Part shown: in pieces, positions 51,545 through 60,317 of the stretch | How positions within the stretch are numbered: position 1 is the first letter of the stretch | Layout: every line of letters starts with the position of its first letter | Assembly (NCBI GenBank): GCA_963696505.1 | Contig: CAVOKN010000007.1 | Coordinates: forward strand, 186,001-250,000 | Direction: 5' to 3' | Origin: CAVOKN01 sp963696505 | Lineage (GTDB): Bacteria; Pseudomonadota; Gammaproteobacteria; Burkholderiales; Rhodocyclaceae | DNA length: 64,000 nt | Program-made: the position numbers and the translations under genes | Notes under the pieces: generated by a model | The model's input: only the letters and a program-made list of their open reading frames with translations | Databases searched by the model: none | What the model was told of the DNA's origin: nothing

Positions 51545-52348
51545 ATGCCTTGGGCCGATCTGCCGGGAGTCACGCTCTACTACGAATGCCGAGGTGGTGG
51601 CAAGCGCGTCCTGTTCATCGGCGGCACCGGCGGCGATCTGCGCAGGCCGGCCACGGCCTTCGACCAGGCGCTGGCCCGGGATTTCGAGGTGCTCGCGTTC
51701 GACCAGCGCGGCATGGGCCGCAGTGGAAAGCCGGATCGACCCTACACCATGGCCGACTACGCCGCGGACGCAGCGGCGCTGCTCGAGTTCGTCGGCTGGA
51801 ACCGGGTGGCGGTGCTCGGCTACTCCTTCGGCGGCATGGTGGCGCAGGAGTTGGCGCTCAATCATTCGCAAAAAGTGGAACGGCTGGTGCTGATGTCCAC
51901 CACCGCCGGCGGCGCGGGGGGCGCTTCCTACCCGATGCACGAACTGGCGGGCCTGCCACCGCCAGAACGCGCGCGGCGCATGGTCGAATTGGGCGACGTG
52001 CGGCGCGACGCCGCCTGGCGCGCGGCCAACGGCAAGCTCTTCGATGCGCTGGCAGAGGAGGCGCTGGCCGGCATTCTTCTCGGCAGCGACGAACCGGGCC
52101 ACGCGGAAGGCGCCCGCCGCCAGCTCGAAGCGCGCCGCGGCCACGACACGTGGGAGCGCCTGCCGCGCCTCGATCTGCCGGTGACGGTGTGCGCCGGCGA
52201 GTACGACGGTATCGCGCTGGCGCAGCGGCAGTCGGCGCTGGCGCAGCGCGTCCCCGGCGCGCAGTTCCACCGCTTCCAGGGCGGACACCTGTTCTTCCTG
52301 CAGGACGCGAGCGCCTACGCGGCGATCCGCGATGCCTTGAGAGCTTGA
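51545..52348 (+). CDS. Alpha/beta hydrolase
   Basis: A 267-residue alpha/beta-fold hydrolase. The oxyanion region is VLFIGGTGGDLR, FDQRGMGRSGKPDRPYTMA follows, the nucleophile elbow is GYSFGGMVAQELAL (Ser), the acid is in VCAGEYDGIAL and the His in QGGHLFFLQD. Belongs to the RutD/3-oxoadipate enol-lactonase-like group. Substrate unknown. ATG 51545 gives the natural N-terminus. Confidence 0.92.
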   Translation: MPWADLPGVTLYYECRGGGKRVLFIGGTGGDLRRPATAFDQALARDFEVLAFDQRGMGRSGKPDRPYTMADYAADAAALLEFVGWNRVAVLGYSFGGMVAQELALNHSQKVERLVLMSTTAGGAGGASYPMHELAGLPPPERARRMVELGDVRRDAAWRAANGKLFDALAEEALAGILLGSDEPGHAEGARRQLEARRGHDTWERLPRLDLPVTVCAGEYDGIALAQRQSALAQRVPGAQFHRFQGGHLFFLQDASAYAAIRDALRA

Positions 52349-52350
52349 AC

Positions 52351-52413
52351 GATGCGCATGGCGCACCCTAGCGTCTAGGTGCGCGACGGCCTGTAGGGTG
52401 CGCCATGCGCACC
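52351..52413. repeat. Intergenic palindromic repeat, copy 6
   Basis: GATGCGCATGGCGCACCCTA at 52351-52370 and GTAGGGTGCGCCATGCGCAC at 52393-52412 face each other (tail-to-tail) between the convergent hydrolase and lplT genes, so they may also serve as a bidirectional terminator. Confidence 0.88.
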
Positions 52414-52420
52414 GGCTGGA

Positions 52421-53725
52421 TCAATGCCGGCTGTCGTCCAGCAGGACCACCGAGTCGAACTGGCGCTGGTTGGCTTCGTGCCTGAGCTTCACCAGGTACA
52501 TGGTGCCGGAGACGAACAGGCCGAACAGCACGATGATGACGTGGATCGGAGCGTCGACCTTGATCAGGCCGGCGTAGAGGCCGGTCATGATCAGGATGCT
52601 GAGGTTCTCGTTGAAGTTCTGCACCGCGATCGAGTGCCCCGCACCCATCAGGATGTGGCCGCGGTGCTGCAACAGGGCGTTCATCGGCACGACAAAGAAT
52701 CCGGCGAGCGCGCCGACAAGGACGAGGAAGATCAGCGGCAGGATCATGTCGTAGGGCACGCTGACCACCGCTCCGTCGGGGATCCAGGCCTTGTCATAGA
52801 CCGCCATGGGCAGCACCAGGAGTCCCATGGCAATTCCCATGGGAATTACGCTGGGCGATTTGCGCAGTGTGATCATTCGCGCTGCGGCTATTGCACCGAG
52901 CGCTACGCCGACTGCAACCACCCCTTGGAGCATCGTGGCACCGGAGAGATCCAGTTGCAGCACCTTCTCCGACCACTTGATGACGATGAACTGGAGCGTG
53001 GCGCCGGCGCCCCAGAACAGCGTCGTCACCGCGAGCGAAATCTGTCCCAGTTTGTCGCGCCACAGCAGCTTGAGGCAGTGGTTGAAGTCGTGGAACAGAT
53101 AGACCGGGTTCTTTTTCAGGACCTTGTGGTCCACCCCGGTGTCCGGGACGTAGAGGTTGAACAGCGCGGCGACGAGGTAGAGCACCCCGATCACCGCAAT
53201 CGTCATCTCCGGCACCGTGTCGACGGCGGTGTCGACGAGCGGGAAATCGAGCCCCAGCAGCCATTGCGAGACCTCGGGGTGGATCAGGACGCCCCCGATC
53301 AGGACGCCGACAATGATGGCCCCCACCGTCAGCCCCTCGATCCAGCCGTTGGCCACCACCAGCAGGCGGTGGGGAAGGTATTCGGTGAGGATGCCGTACT
53401 TGGCCGGCGAGTAGGCCGCCGCGCCCAGACCGACGACGGCGTAGGCCAACAGCGGATGGACCGAGAAGAACATCAGCGTGCAGCCGGCGATCTTCACCGA
53501 GTTGCTGATGAACATCACCCGCCACTTGGGCATCGAGTCGGCGAAGGCGCCGACGAAGGCCGCCAGCGCGACGTAGGACACGGTGAAGAACAGCTTGAGC
53601 AGCGGCTCGTATTCCTGCGGGGAGTCCATGTCCCGCAGCACGTAGATCGCGGCGATCAGCAGGGCGTTGTCGGCGAGCGCAGAGAAGAACTGCGCCGCCA
53701 TGATGATGTAGAAGCCGCGATTCAT
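52421..53725 (-). CDS. lplT: Lysophospholipid transporter LplT
   Basis: A 434-residue, 12-helix MFS protein that flips lysophospholipids across the inner membrane for re-acylation. MNRGFYIIMAAQFFSALADN, GAFADSMPKWRVMF and AAYSPAKYGILTEYLPHRLL are LplT hallmarks. The acyltransferase partner Aas is not adjacent; instead a LysR gene diverges from it and alr-radA follow. Confidence 0.93.
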   Translation of the reverse strand: MNRGFYIIMAAQFFSALADNALLIAAIYVLRDMDSPQEYEPLLKLFFTVSYVALAAFVGAFADSMPKWRVMFISNSVKIAGCTLMFFSVHPLLAYAVVGLGAAAYSPAKYGILTEYLPHRLLVVANGWIEGLTVGAIIVGVLIGGVLIHPEVSQWLLGLDFPLVDTAVDTVPEMTIAVIGVLYLVAALFNLYVPDTGVDHKVLKKNPVYLFHDFNHCLKLLWRDKLGQISLAVTTLFWGAGATLQFIVIKWSEKVLQLDLSGATMLQGVVAVGVALGAIAAARMITLRKSPSVIPMGIAMGLLVLPMAVYDKAWIPDGAVVSVPYDMILPLIFLVLVGALAGFFVVPMNALLQHRGHILMGAGHSIAVQNFNENLSILIMTGLYAGLIKVDAPIHVIIVLFGLFVSGTMYLVKLRHEANQRQFDSVVLLDDSRH

Positions 53726-53828
53726 AAGGCGCCGCTATCGGGCGGCAAGTGCCTTCTTATCGTAATGCGCGGTTTATACCACGAAGGTTCTACCGCGGTT
53801 GCGGCGCCTTCCCTGCTCCGGCCTTAAC

Positions 53829-53845
53829 CATTAGGCTATCTAATG
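53829..53845 (+). promoter_or_regulatory. LysR-type box TTA-N7-TAA
   Basis: CATTAGGCTATCTAATG contains TTA-GGCTATC-TAA, the T-N11-A core of LysR binding sites, 53 bases before the LysR gene and ahead of divergent lplT. Likely an autoregulatory site. Confidence 0.7.
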
Positions 53846-53897
53846 CGCCAAAATTGTGCTTGAATACACCCATAAAATGGTCTAGAGGAACGCAATT

Positions 53898-54809
53898 ATG
53901 GCCGACCGTCGGTTACAGGTTTTCCACGCCGTGGCGAAGCAGCTTTCCTTCACCAAGGCGGCGGAGGTGCTGTTCATGACCCAGCCGGCAGTGACCTTCC
54001 AGATCAAACAGTTGGAGGAGCACTTCAACACCCGGCTGTTCGACCGCGGCCACGGCAGGATCACCCTGACTCCCGCCGGCGAGATGGTTATCGAATACGC
54101 GGAGCGCATCCTCAACCTGTCGTCCGAACTCGATGTGCGGCTGGCGGAGATGACCGGCCAGATCGGCGGCCCGCTGCTGGTGGGCGGCAGCACCACCATC
54201 GCCGAGTTTCTGCTGCCGCGCATCCTCGGCGAGTTCAAGTCCAAGTATCCCAGCGTCAAACCGCGCCTGATCGTCGGCAATTCCGAGACCATCGAGACCC
54301 GGGTTGCCGAGCATACCCTGGACATTGGCCTGATCGAGACCCGCTCCCATCACCAGAACCTGCAGAGCGAACTGTGCTGCGAGGACGAGCTGCAGGTGAT
54401 CTGCAATCCCAAGTTCCCGCTCGCCCGTTACAAGGAACTGACCCCGACGCAACTGCTGGAGCACCCCTACATCAGCCGCGAGCCGGGTTCCGGCACCAAG
54501 GAAGTGACCGACGACTACCTGCGCAAGGGCGGCGTCTCGCCCGATTCCCTGAACCTGGTCATGGAACTCGGCAGCCCCGAGGCATTGAAGGGGGTGATCG
54601 AGACCGGGCTGGGCTTCGCCATCGCCTCCCGCGCCTCGGTGGTGAAGGAGCGGAGTCTGGGCACCCTGGTCACGATTCCCCTCAAGCCGCGGCTCACGCG
54701 CACCCTGGCGATGGTGTATCCGAAGGAGAAGTTCCGCTCGCGCCTGGTGAATACCTTCGTCGAGTTCGCCGCCGCGCACCTCAAGAGCGCAATCGTCAAG
54801 GCGATCTGA
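53898..54809 (+). CDS. LysR-family transcriptional regulator, CysB/CbbR-like
   Basis: A 303-residue regulator. Residues 1-65 (RRLQVFHAVAKQLSFTKAAE, MTQPAVTFQIKQLEEHFN) form the wHTH. The effector domain has GPLLVGGSTTIAEFLLPRIL, SREPGSGTKEV and VIETGLGFAIAS, the pattern of CbbR/CysB-like proteins with a small-molecule cleft. A TTA-N7-TAA box lies upstream. Found beside lplT, but the metabolic target is not evident from the neighbourhood. Confidence 0.92.
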   Translation: MADRRLQVFHAVAKQLSFTKAAEVLFMTQPAVTFQIKQLEEHFNTRLFDRGHGRITLTPAGEMVIEYAERILNLSSELDVRLAEMTGQIGGPLLVGGSTTIAEFLLPRILGEFKSKYPSVKPRLIVGNSETIETRVAEHTLDIGLIETRSHHQNLQSELCCEDELQVICNPKFPLARYKELTPTQLLEHPYISREPGSGTKEVTDDYLRKGGVSPDSLNLVMELGSPEALKGVIETGLGFAIASRASVVKERSLGTLVTIPLKPRLTRTLAMVYPKEKFRSRLVNTFVEFAAAHLKSAIVKAI

Positions 54810-54828
54810 GCTAGCCTGGCCCAGCCTC

Positions 54829-55167
54829 ATGGCCAGGGAAGAAGAGCGGCTGCTGCGGCTGTTCCGGACACTCGATGCCGCCTCGCGGCGCAGCCTGCTG
54901 GACTTCGCCGGCTTCCTCGCCGGCCGGGCCGAGCGTGCTCAAGCACCGGCCGCCGCGGCGCCCCTTGCGCGGCCTGCAGTGGAATCGGTGGTCCAGGCCA
55001 TCCGGCGCCTCAACCGCAGCTACCCCGGCCTCCAGCGCCACAGGTTGATCGGCCACGTCGAAAAGCGGCTCGCCCAGCACATGGTGGACGGCCGACCGGC
55101 ACCGGAAGTCATCGACGAACTGGAAGCGTTTTTCGCCGCCGAATTCCGCCAGGCGGCGGGCGACTGA
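54829..55167 (+). CDS. Conserved small hypothetical protein
   Basis: A 112-residue protein (REEERLLRLFRTLDAASRRS, AIRRLNRSYPGLQRHRLIGH, HMVDGRPAPEVIDELEAFF), mostly helical, no signal or membrane segment. It sits 19 bases after the LysR stop and 4 bases before alr, so it is probably co-transcribed with alr-radA. I recognise no function. Confidence 0.75.
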   Translation: MAREEERLLRLFRTLDAASRRSLLDFAGFLAGRAERAQAPAAAAPLARPAVESVVQAIRRLNRSYPGLQRHRLIGHVEKRLAQHMVDGRPAPEVIDELEAFFAAEFRQAAGD

Positions 55168-55171
55168 ACCC

Positions 55172-56251
55172 ATGCCCAGACCGATACGCGCCACCATCGA
55201 CCTCGACGCGCTACGCCACAACCTCGGCGTGGCGCGGCGCCACGCGGGCACGGCGCGCATCTGGAGCGTGATCAAGGCCGACGGCTACGGCCACGGCCTG
55301 CTGCGCGCCGCCGAGGCGCTGAATTCCCTCACCGACGGTTACGCGCTGCTCGACCTGAACGACGCGGTGCGGCTGCGCGAGGCCGGCTTCCGCCAGCCCA
55401 TCCTGCTGCTGGAAGGCTACTTCGATCCCCAGGATCTCCCCGTGGTGGCCGAGTACCGGCTGACGCCGGTGATCCACGGCATCGAGCAGATCGAGATGCT
55501 GCGCCGCGCCGCGCTGCCGGCCCGGCTGCCGGTCTATCTCAAGCTCAACACCGGCATGAACCGGCTCGGCTTTCCGGCCGGCGCGTTCGCGGCGGCGCTG
55601 GCGGCACTGCGGGCGATTTCCGCGGTCGGCGAGATCACGCTGATGACCCACTTCGCTGACGCCGATGGCGAGCGCGGCATCGCCGAGGCACTGGCTCGCT
55701 TCACGGCGCTGCGCGTTTCGGACGATTCGAAAGTCAGCCTCGCCAACTCGGCGGCCCTGCTGCGCTTTCCGCAGGCGCAGGGCGACTGGGTGCGACCCGG
55801 CATCATGCTCTACGGCGGTTCGCCCTTCCCGGCGCTGAAACCGGCGCCGCTCCTGGATCTGCGCCCGGTCATGACGCTGGAAAGTCGCATCATCGGCGTG
55901 CAGCACCTGGAACCTGGCGATCGCGTCGGCTACGGCGGCACCTACACCGCCTGGGCGCCGATGCGCATCGGCGTCGTCGCCTGCGGCTATGCCGACGGTT
56001 ACCCGCGCCATGCGCCCAACGGCACGCCGGTGCTGGTGGACGGGGCGCGCACTGCCACCGTCGGTCGGGTGTCGATGGACATGCTGGCGGTAGATCTCAG
56101 CGCGCTGCCCGAGTCCGGCGTCGGCTCCCGCGTCGTCCTGTGGGGCGAAGGCCTGGCCGCGGACGAGGTGGCGAGCGCCGCCGGCACCATCAGCTACGAG
56201 CTGTTCTGCGCGCTGGCGCGGCGGGTGCCGGTGAGCGTGGTCGGAGGCTGA
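55172..56251 (+). CDS. alr: Alanine racemase
   Basis: PLP enzyme making D-alanine for peptidoglycan. The 359-residue protein has the PLP-lysine in VIKADGYGHGLLRAAE (near residue 35), LKLNTGMNRLGF, SLANSAALLRFP, VRPGIMLYGGSPF, and the catalytic Tyr region RVGYGGTYTA with MDMLAVDLS. The stop is immediately followed by the radA start. A CTGACTTTC copy (inverted, 55729) encodes SKVS just before the SLANSAA block. Confidence 0.97.
   Translation: MPRPIRATIDLDALRHNLGVARRHAGTARIWSVIKADGYGHGLLRAAEALNSLTDGYALLDLNDAVRLREAGFRQPILLLEGYFDPQDLPVVAEYRLTPVIHGIEQIEMLRRAALPARLPVYLKLNTGMNRLGFPAGAFAAALAALRAISAVGEITLMTHFADADGERGIAEALARFTALRVSDDSKVSLANSAALLRFPQAQGDWVRPGIMLYGGSPFPALKPAPLLDLRPVMTLESRIIGVQHLEPGDRVGYGGTYTAWAPMRIGVVACGYADGYPRHAPNGTPVLVDGARTATVGRVSMDMLAVDLSALPESGVGSRVVLWGEGLAADEVASAAGTISYELFCALARRVPVSVVGG
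55729..55737 (-). repeat. CTGACTTTC copy 13
   Basis: In alr, antisense, encoding SKVS; preceded by G. Confidence 0.9.
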
Positions 56252-57610
56252 GTGGCCAAGGCAAAGTCGGTCTTCGTCTGCAACGAGTGCGGCGGCCAGT
56301 CTGCCAAGTGGCAGGGTCAGTGCCCGCACTGCGGCGGCTGGAACACCCTGATCGAATCGGTGGCGGAAACGGCAGCGTCCAGCCGCTTCAACGCGCTCGC
56401 CGGCGGCGGCGTGGTCCAGACCCTGGCTCAGATCCAGCCGCAGGAAGAAACGCGCATCGCGACCGGCCTGGAGGAGTTCGACCGCGTGCTCGGCGGCGGA
56501 CTGGTGCAGGGCGGCGTGGTGCTGATCGGCGGCGACCCCGGTATCGGCAAGTCCACGCTGCTGCTCCAGGCACTGGCAAAGCTGGGGGCGACCCAGCCGG
56601 TGCTTTACGTCAGCGGCGAGGAGTCTGCCGAGCAGGTGGCGCTGCGCGCCCAGCGCCTGCAGCTCGACACCCGAGGCCTGCTGCTGCTGACCGAAATCCA
56701 CCTCGAAAGGATCGGCGCCGTGCTGCAGGAGCGCAAGCCGCGGGTGGCGGTGATCGACTCGATCCAGACCCTCTACTCCGAGGCGCTGCAATCGGCCCCC
56801 GGCTCGGTGGCCCAGGTGCGCGAATGCGCCGCTCGGCTCACACGGCTGGCGAAGCAGAGCGGCATCTGCATCGTATTCGTCGGGCACGTCACCAAGGAGG
56901 GTGCACTGGCGGGGCCGCGGGTGCTGGAGCACATCGTCGACACCGTGCTCTACTTCGAGGGCGACCCCAACTCCAGCTTTCGCCTGGTGCGCGCCTTCAA
57001 GAACCGCTTCGGTGCGGTGAACGAGCTGGGCGTCTTCGCCATGACCGAGCGCGGGCTGAAGGGCGTGTCCAACCCGTCCGCGCTGTTCCTGTCGCAGCAC
57101 GAGCAGCCGGTGTCGGGTTCCTGCGTGATGGTGACCCAGGAGGGCACGCGGCCGCTGCTGGTGGAGATCCAGGCGCTGGTCGACGAAGCCCATGCGCCCA
57201 GCCCGCGCCGCCTCACCGTTGGCCTGGAACAGAACCGGCTGGCGATGCTGCTGGCGGTGCTGCACCGCCACGCCGGCATCGTGTGCTTCGATCAGGACGT
57301 GTTCGTCAATGCGGTGGGCGGCGTGCGCATCAGCGAACCCGCCGCCGATCTGGCGGTGCTGCTCGCCGTGGTGTCGTCGCTGAAGAACCGGCCGCTGCCG
57401 GATAAGCTCGTCGTGTTCGGCGAGATCGGGCTGGCCGGCGAGGTGCGTCCCGCCCCGCGCGGCCAGGAGCGGCTCAAGGAAGCCGCCAAGCTCGGCTTCA
57501 CCCGCGCCCTGATCCCCAAGGCCAACGCCCCGCGGCATGCCGTGGCGGGCCTGAGCATCATGGCGGTGGACCGGGTGGAACAGGCGTTGGAGCGGATACG
57601 CGAGATGTGA
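56252..57610 (+). CDS. radA: DNA repair protein RadA
   Basis: RecA-like helicase promoting branch migration in recombination and natural transformation. The 452-residue protein opens with GTG 56252 and a four-Cys zinc finger (CNECGGQSAKWQGQCPHCGG). Walker A is GGDPGIGKSTLL, the RadA-specific motif is FKNRFGAVNELG, and a Lon-like C-terminal domain follows (ADLAVLLAVVSSLKNRPLP). It abuts alr with no gap. Confidence 0.97.
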   Translation: MAKAKSVFVCNECGGQSAKWQGQCPHCGGWNTLIESVAETAASSRFNALAGGGVVQTLAQIQPQEETRIATGLEEFDRVLGGGLVQGGVVLIGGDPGIGKSTLLLQALAKLGATQPVLYVSGEESAEQVALRAQRLQLDTRGLLLLTEIHLERIGAVLQERKPRVAVIDSIQTLYSEALQSAPGSVAQVRECAARLTRLAKQSGICIVFVGHVTKEGALAGPRVLEHIVDTVLYFEGDPNSSFRLVRAFKNRFGAVNELGVFAMTERGLKGVSNPSALFLSQHEQPVSGSCVMVTQEGTRPLLVEIQALVDEAHAPSPRRLTVGLEQNRLAMLLAVLHRHAGIVCFDQDVFVNAVGGVRISEPAADLAVLLAVVSSLKNRPLPDKLVVFGEIGLAGEVRPAPRGQERLKEAAKLGFTRALIPKANAPRHAVAGLSIMAVDRVEQALERIREM

Positions 57611-57628
57611 GTGTCGCGGTCGCGCCGC

Positions 57629-57886
57629 TCAGCGGTGGCGCAGCTTCAGGTACAACACGACGCCCGCCAGGGCCAGCGTGACGGCGTTGGCGGCGATGAC
57701 AGGCCATGCCCCGAGGATGATGCCGTAAGCAAGCCAGAGGGCCACCCCCATAGTGAACAGGCTGTACATGCCGAGGGACACGCCGGCCAGATTCCGCGTG
57801 CGCCAGGAATGAACGGCCTGGGGCAGGAAGGCCAGGGTGGTGAGGATGCCAGCCGCATAGCCGACGGCATCGGCAAGCGTCGTCAT
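57629..57886 (-). CDS. SemiSWEET/PQ-loop sugar transporter
   Basis: An 85-residue, three-helix membrane protein with the PQ-loop pattern: GILTTLAFLPQAVHSWRTRN, SLGMYSLFTMGVALWLAYGI and AANAVTLALAGVVLYLK. Bacterial SemiSWEETs dimerise to make one sugar facilitator. ATG 57886 overlaps the stop of the upstream gene (ATGA). Confidence 0.9.
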   Translation of the reverse strand: MTTLADAVGYAAGILTTLAFLPQAVHSWRTRNLAGVSLGMYSLFTMGVALWLAYGIILGAWPVIAANAVTLALAGVVLYLKLRHR

Positions 57887-58545
57887 GGCCCGGGCGGCCA
57901 CCAGCCGCTCCGCAGCCCTTGCGCGAAGGCCGCGGGGACCGCCTCGGGATCCTGGGGACCGCCGCCAAAATCGATCCGCTCCCGCCCGTCCGGCGACGCC
58001 AGGTCGGCGCCCAGCGGATCGACGCCGAGCAGTGCCCAGTCGGATGGCAGCCCGGAGGCGAGCGCTGCTCGCACGCGAGCTTCGGTTTCCGGCGCGAAAT
58101 GCGGCAGGTCCGTCAAGGCGCTGCCCTCGATCCAGCCCGCCTGGGCGAAGCCGCCGATCACCTGGATGCGCCGGGCGTCGAGGCGGACGAAGCCGAAGTC
58201 GCCGAGTTCAAGGAGCCGCCGCGCATCGGGCTGGTAGCGCAGGTAGCGCGCGATCAACTCGGGCGTGGCGGGGCAGGGAGCGATCTCGCCCACCAGCGTC
58301 GCGCGCGCGAGCGCCCCGCCGTCGAGCGGCCGCACGAGCATCAGGCTGGCGCGGGAATCCTGCTCCAGATTGCGGCTGTGCTCGGCCAGCCGCGACACCA
58401 GCAGCACTGGCCGATGCCCTTCGTCGGGCGCAAAGGCCACGGCGCTGGCGAAGGGATAGCCGGCAAGCCGCGCCGACTGGGTCGCGAGCGCGGCCAGGGG
58501 AACACGGTGCAGCAGGTCGATCAGGGCGGCGAGGCGGGGAGACAC
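57883..58545 (-). CDS. Pyridoxamine 5'-phosphate oxidase-like protein (HugZ-type)
   Basis: A 220-residue split-barrel protein: LLHRVPLAALATQSARLAGY, PVLLVSRLAEHSRNLEQDSR (the HTxN/L-type block of HugZ-like heme oxygenases), LMLVRPLDGG and FGFVRLDARRIQVIGGFAQA. Proteins of this group bind flavin or heme; HugZ members degrade heme. FMN versus heme cannot be settled here. Overlaps the SemiSWEET gene by four bases. Confidence 0.85.
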   Translation of the reverse strand: MSPRLAALIDLLHRVPLAALATQSARLAGYPFASAVAFAPDEGHRPVLLVSRLAEHSRNLEQDSRASLMLVRPLDGGALARATLVGEIAPCPATPELIARYLRYQPDARRLLELGDFGFVRLDARRIQVIGGFAQAGWIEGSALTDLPHFAPETEARVRAALASGLPSDWALLGVDPLGADLASPDGRERIDFGGGPQDPEAVPAAFAQGLRSGWWPPGP

Positions 58546-58673
58546 GGGAGTACGGGCAATCCGGAATGGACGGGATGTTACCCTGTGGCGCGGCTTCGCT
58601 CACCTGGACCGGTGTGCGCTGCGCGGGCCGGCCGGGCCGGAGCCCCCCGGCCCTGGCGTTCCTGGAGGAAAGG

Positions 58674-59069
58674 ATGGACGATCTGCTTGCCGCGGCCAAG
58701 AGCGCGGCGGAGAAGGCCTACGCGCCCTACAGTCGTTTCCGGGTCGGTGCCGCGGTGCGCGCCGGCTCTGGCCGGGCGTATGCCGGGTGCAATGTCGAGA
58801 ACGCGTCCTACGGCCTGGCGATGTGCGCCGAGCGCAATGCCGTGTTCCAGGCCGTCGCGGCGGGGGAGACGCGCATCGAGGCGGTGGTCGTCTACACGCC
58901 GACGGCATCGCCGACCGCTCCCTGCGGCGCCTGCCGCCAGGTGATCGCCGAGTTCGGGTTGCAGGCTCGCGTGCTGTGCGTCTGCGACGGCCCCGGGCGC
59001 ATCGACACGACTCTGGGTGCGCTGCTCCCCGAGCACTTCGGGCCGTGCAATCTGGATCGGGGGCCGTGA
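58674..59069 (+). CDS. cdd: Cytidine deaminase
   Basis: Zinc enzyme converting cytidine or deoxycytidine to uridines. The 131-residue tetrameric-type protein has the two zinc motifs GLAMCAERNAVFQAV and TAPCGACRQVIAEFG and the N-terminal AYAPYSRFRVGAAV. ATG 58674 follows GGAGGAAAG. Confidence 0.96.
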   Translation: MDDLLAAAKSAAEKAYAPYSRFRVGAAVRAGSGRAYAGCNVENASYGLAMCAERNAVFQAVAAGETRIEAVVVYTPTASPTAPCGACRQVIAEFGLQARVLCVCDGPGRIDTTLGALLPEHFGPCNLDRGP

Positions 59070-59078
59070 AAGGCGGGG

Positions 59079-60182
59079 CTACCAGCTTCCGGATGCTCCG
59101 CCGCCGCCGGAGCGGCCGCCCCCTGACGAGGAAGAGGAACTCGATCCCCAGGACGAACGCGAACTCGACGCGTTGCGGGGTTCGGGCTTGGTGCCGCCGC
59201 TGCTGGCGGTGACCTTCTCCGGATCGAACCAGACGCCGAAGATGGGTCGCGCCGTTTTCGAGCGCTTGCGAATCCGCAGCAGGCGCTGCCGCGCCTGCCA
59301 GTGCCGGTAGGCGGAGGCAGAGAGGTAGCGGCGGGCGATCAGGAAGAAGGGGGTTCCGAAGGCGAGCAGGAACAGCGCGTTCATGACGACGATGAAGCCC
59401 ACCGCCTCCGCATCGGAATCGAACGCGAGTCCGAAGACGGCGAAGAACAGGCCGAAGAAGACGCCGAAGAATCCGAACACGATGAACGCGGACCGGGTTT
59501 CGCGACCCGTCGCGCCGACGTTGGTGCGCCCCCTGGAACGGCCGTAGCGTGCTGCCAGCGCGTACATCGGAGCGGGGAGCAGATTGAGGCCGACGGCGGC
59601 CAGGAACGGCCACGCGAAGCGCGCCCAATGAATCTCGCCGGCTTCCGCGGGGCTCGCCAGGGCCGCGGACGGGATCGCGTCGGCGGCGGGAGCCTCGCCC
59701 CGCACCGCTTTGGCCATCACGTCGAAGCCCTGCATCAGTCCGTCGGCGAAGCGCTTCTCGCGAAAGGCCGGCTTGTAGATCTCGTCGATCACCTGATTGC
59801 TCAGCGCGTCGGTGAGCGGGCCTTCCAGGCCGTAGCCGACCTCGATACGCATCCGGCGCTCGCTCGGGACGATCAGGATCAACAGACCGTTGTCCAGGCC
59901 CGCCGCGCCGAGCTCCCACTTCTCGAAGGTGGCCACCGCCGCGTTCTCGATGGAGTCGCCCTGCAGGCCCTTGGCGATGTAGATCGCGGCCCAGATTCCC
60001 GCGTTCTCCCGCAGATCCTTGATCCGCTGCAGCAGCGTCGCCTTGTCGCCTTGCGCGAGCAGGGCCGCTTCGTCGAGCACGTCGCCCTGGAAGGGCGGCG
60101 CCTCGAACGCGAGTGCCGGTCGCCAGAGACTGACTGTGCAGAGGCAGAGCAGCAGGATGAAGCGGGGAAGCACGCGGAGCAT
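59079..60182 (-). CDS. TPM domain membrane protein (YgcG-like)
   Basis: A 367-residue protein with a signal peptide (RFILLLCLCTVSLWRPALA), a periplasmic TPM domain (FQGDVLDEAALLAQGDKATL, GLLILIVPSERRMRIEVGYG, VIDEIYKPAFREKRFADGL), transmembrane helices around residues 215-290 and a Ser/Gly-rich tail rich in SSSSSSGGG. TPM proteins include a plant thylakoid phosphatase and Psb32, but the bacterial role is unclear. ATG 60182 places the signal peptide correctly. Confidence 0.85.
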   Translation of the reverse strand: MLRVLPRFILLLCLCTVSLWRPALAFEAPPFQGDVLDEAALLAQGDKATLLQRIKDLRENAGIWAAIYIAKGLQGDSIENAAVATFEKWELGAAGLDNGLLILIVPSERRMRIEVGYGLEGPLTDALSNQVIDEIYKPAFREKRFADGLMQGFDVMAKAVRGEAPAADAIPSAALASPAEAGEIHWARFAWPFLAAVGLNLLPAPMYALAARYGRSRGRTNVGATGRETRSAFIVFGFFGVFFGLFFAVFGLAFDSDAEAVGFIVVMNALFLLAFGTPFFLIARRYLSASAYRHWQARQRLLRIRKRSKTARPIFGVWFDPEKVTASSGGTKPEPRNASSSRSSWGSSSSSSSGGGRSGGGGASGSW

Positions 60183-60317
60183 GGCCGTCCCTTTCTCGGT
60201 TTTGCCCCAAGTTACCAGATATCCGGGAGGCTCACCCGGCGAGCCCGCGGCCGGCCATAATGTCCGCCACGTTTTGGCCGCCACGTTTTTGCCACCACTC
60301 TCCTCGCCCACCGTCCC

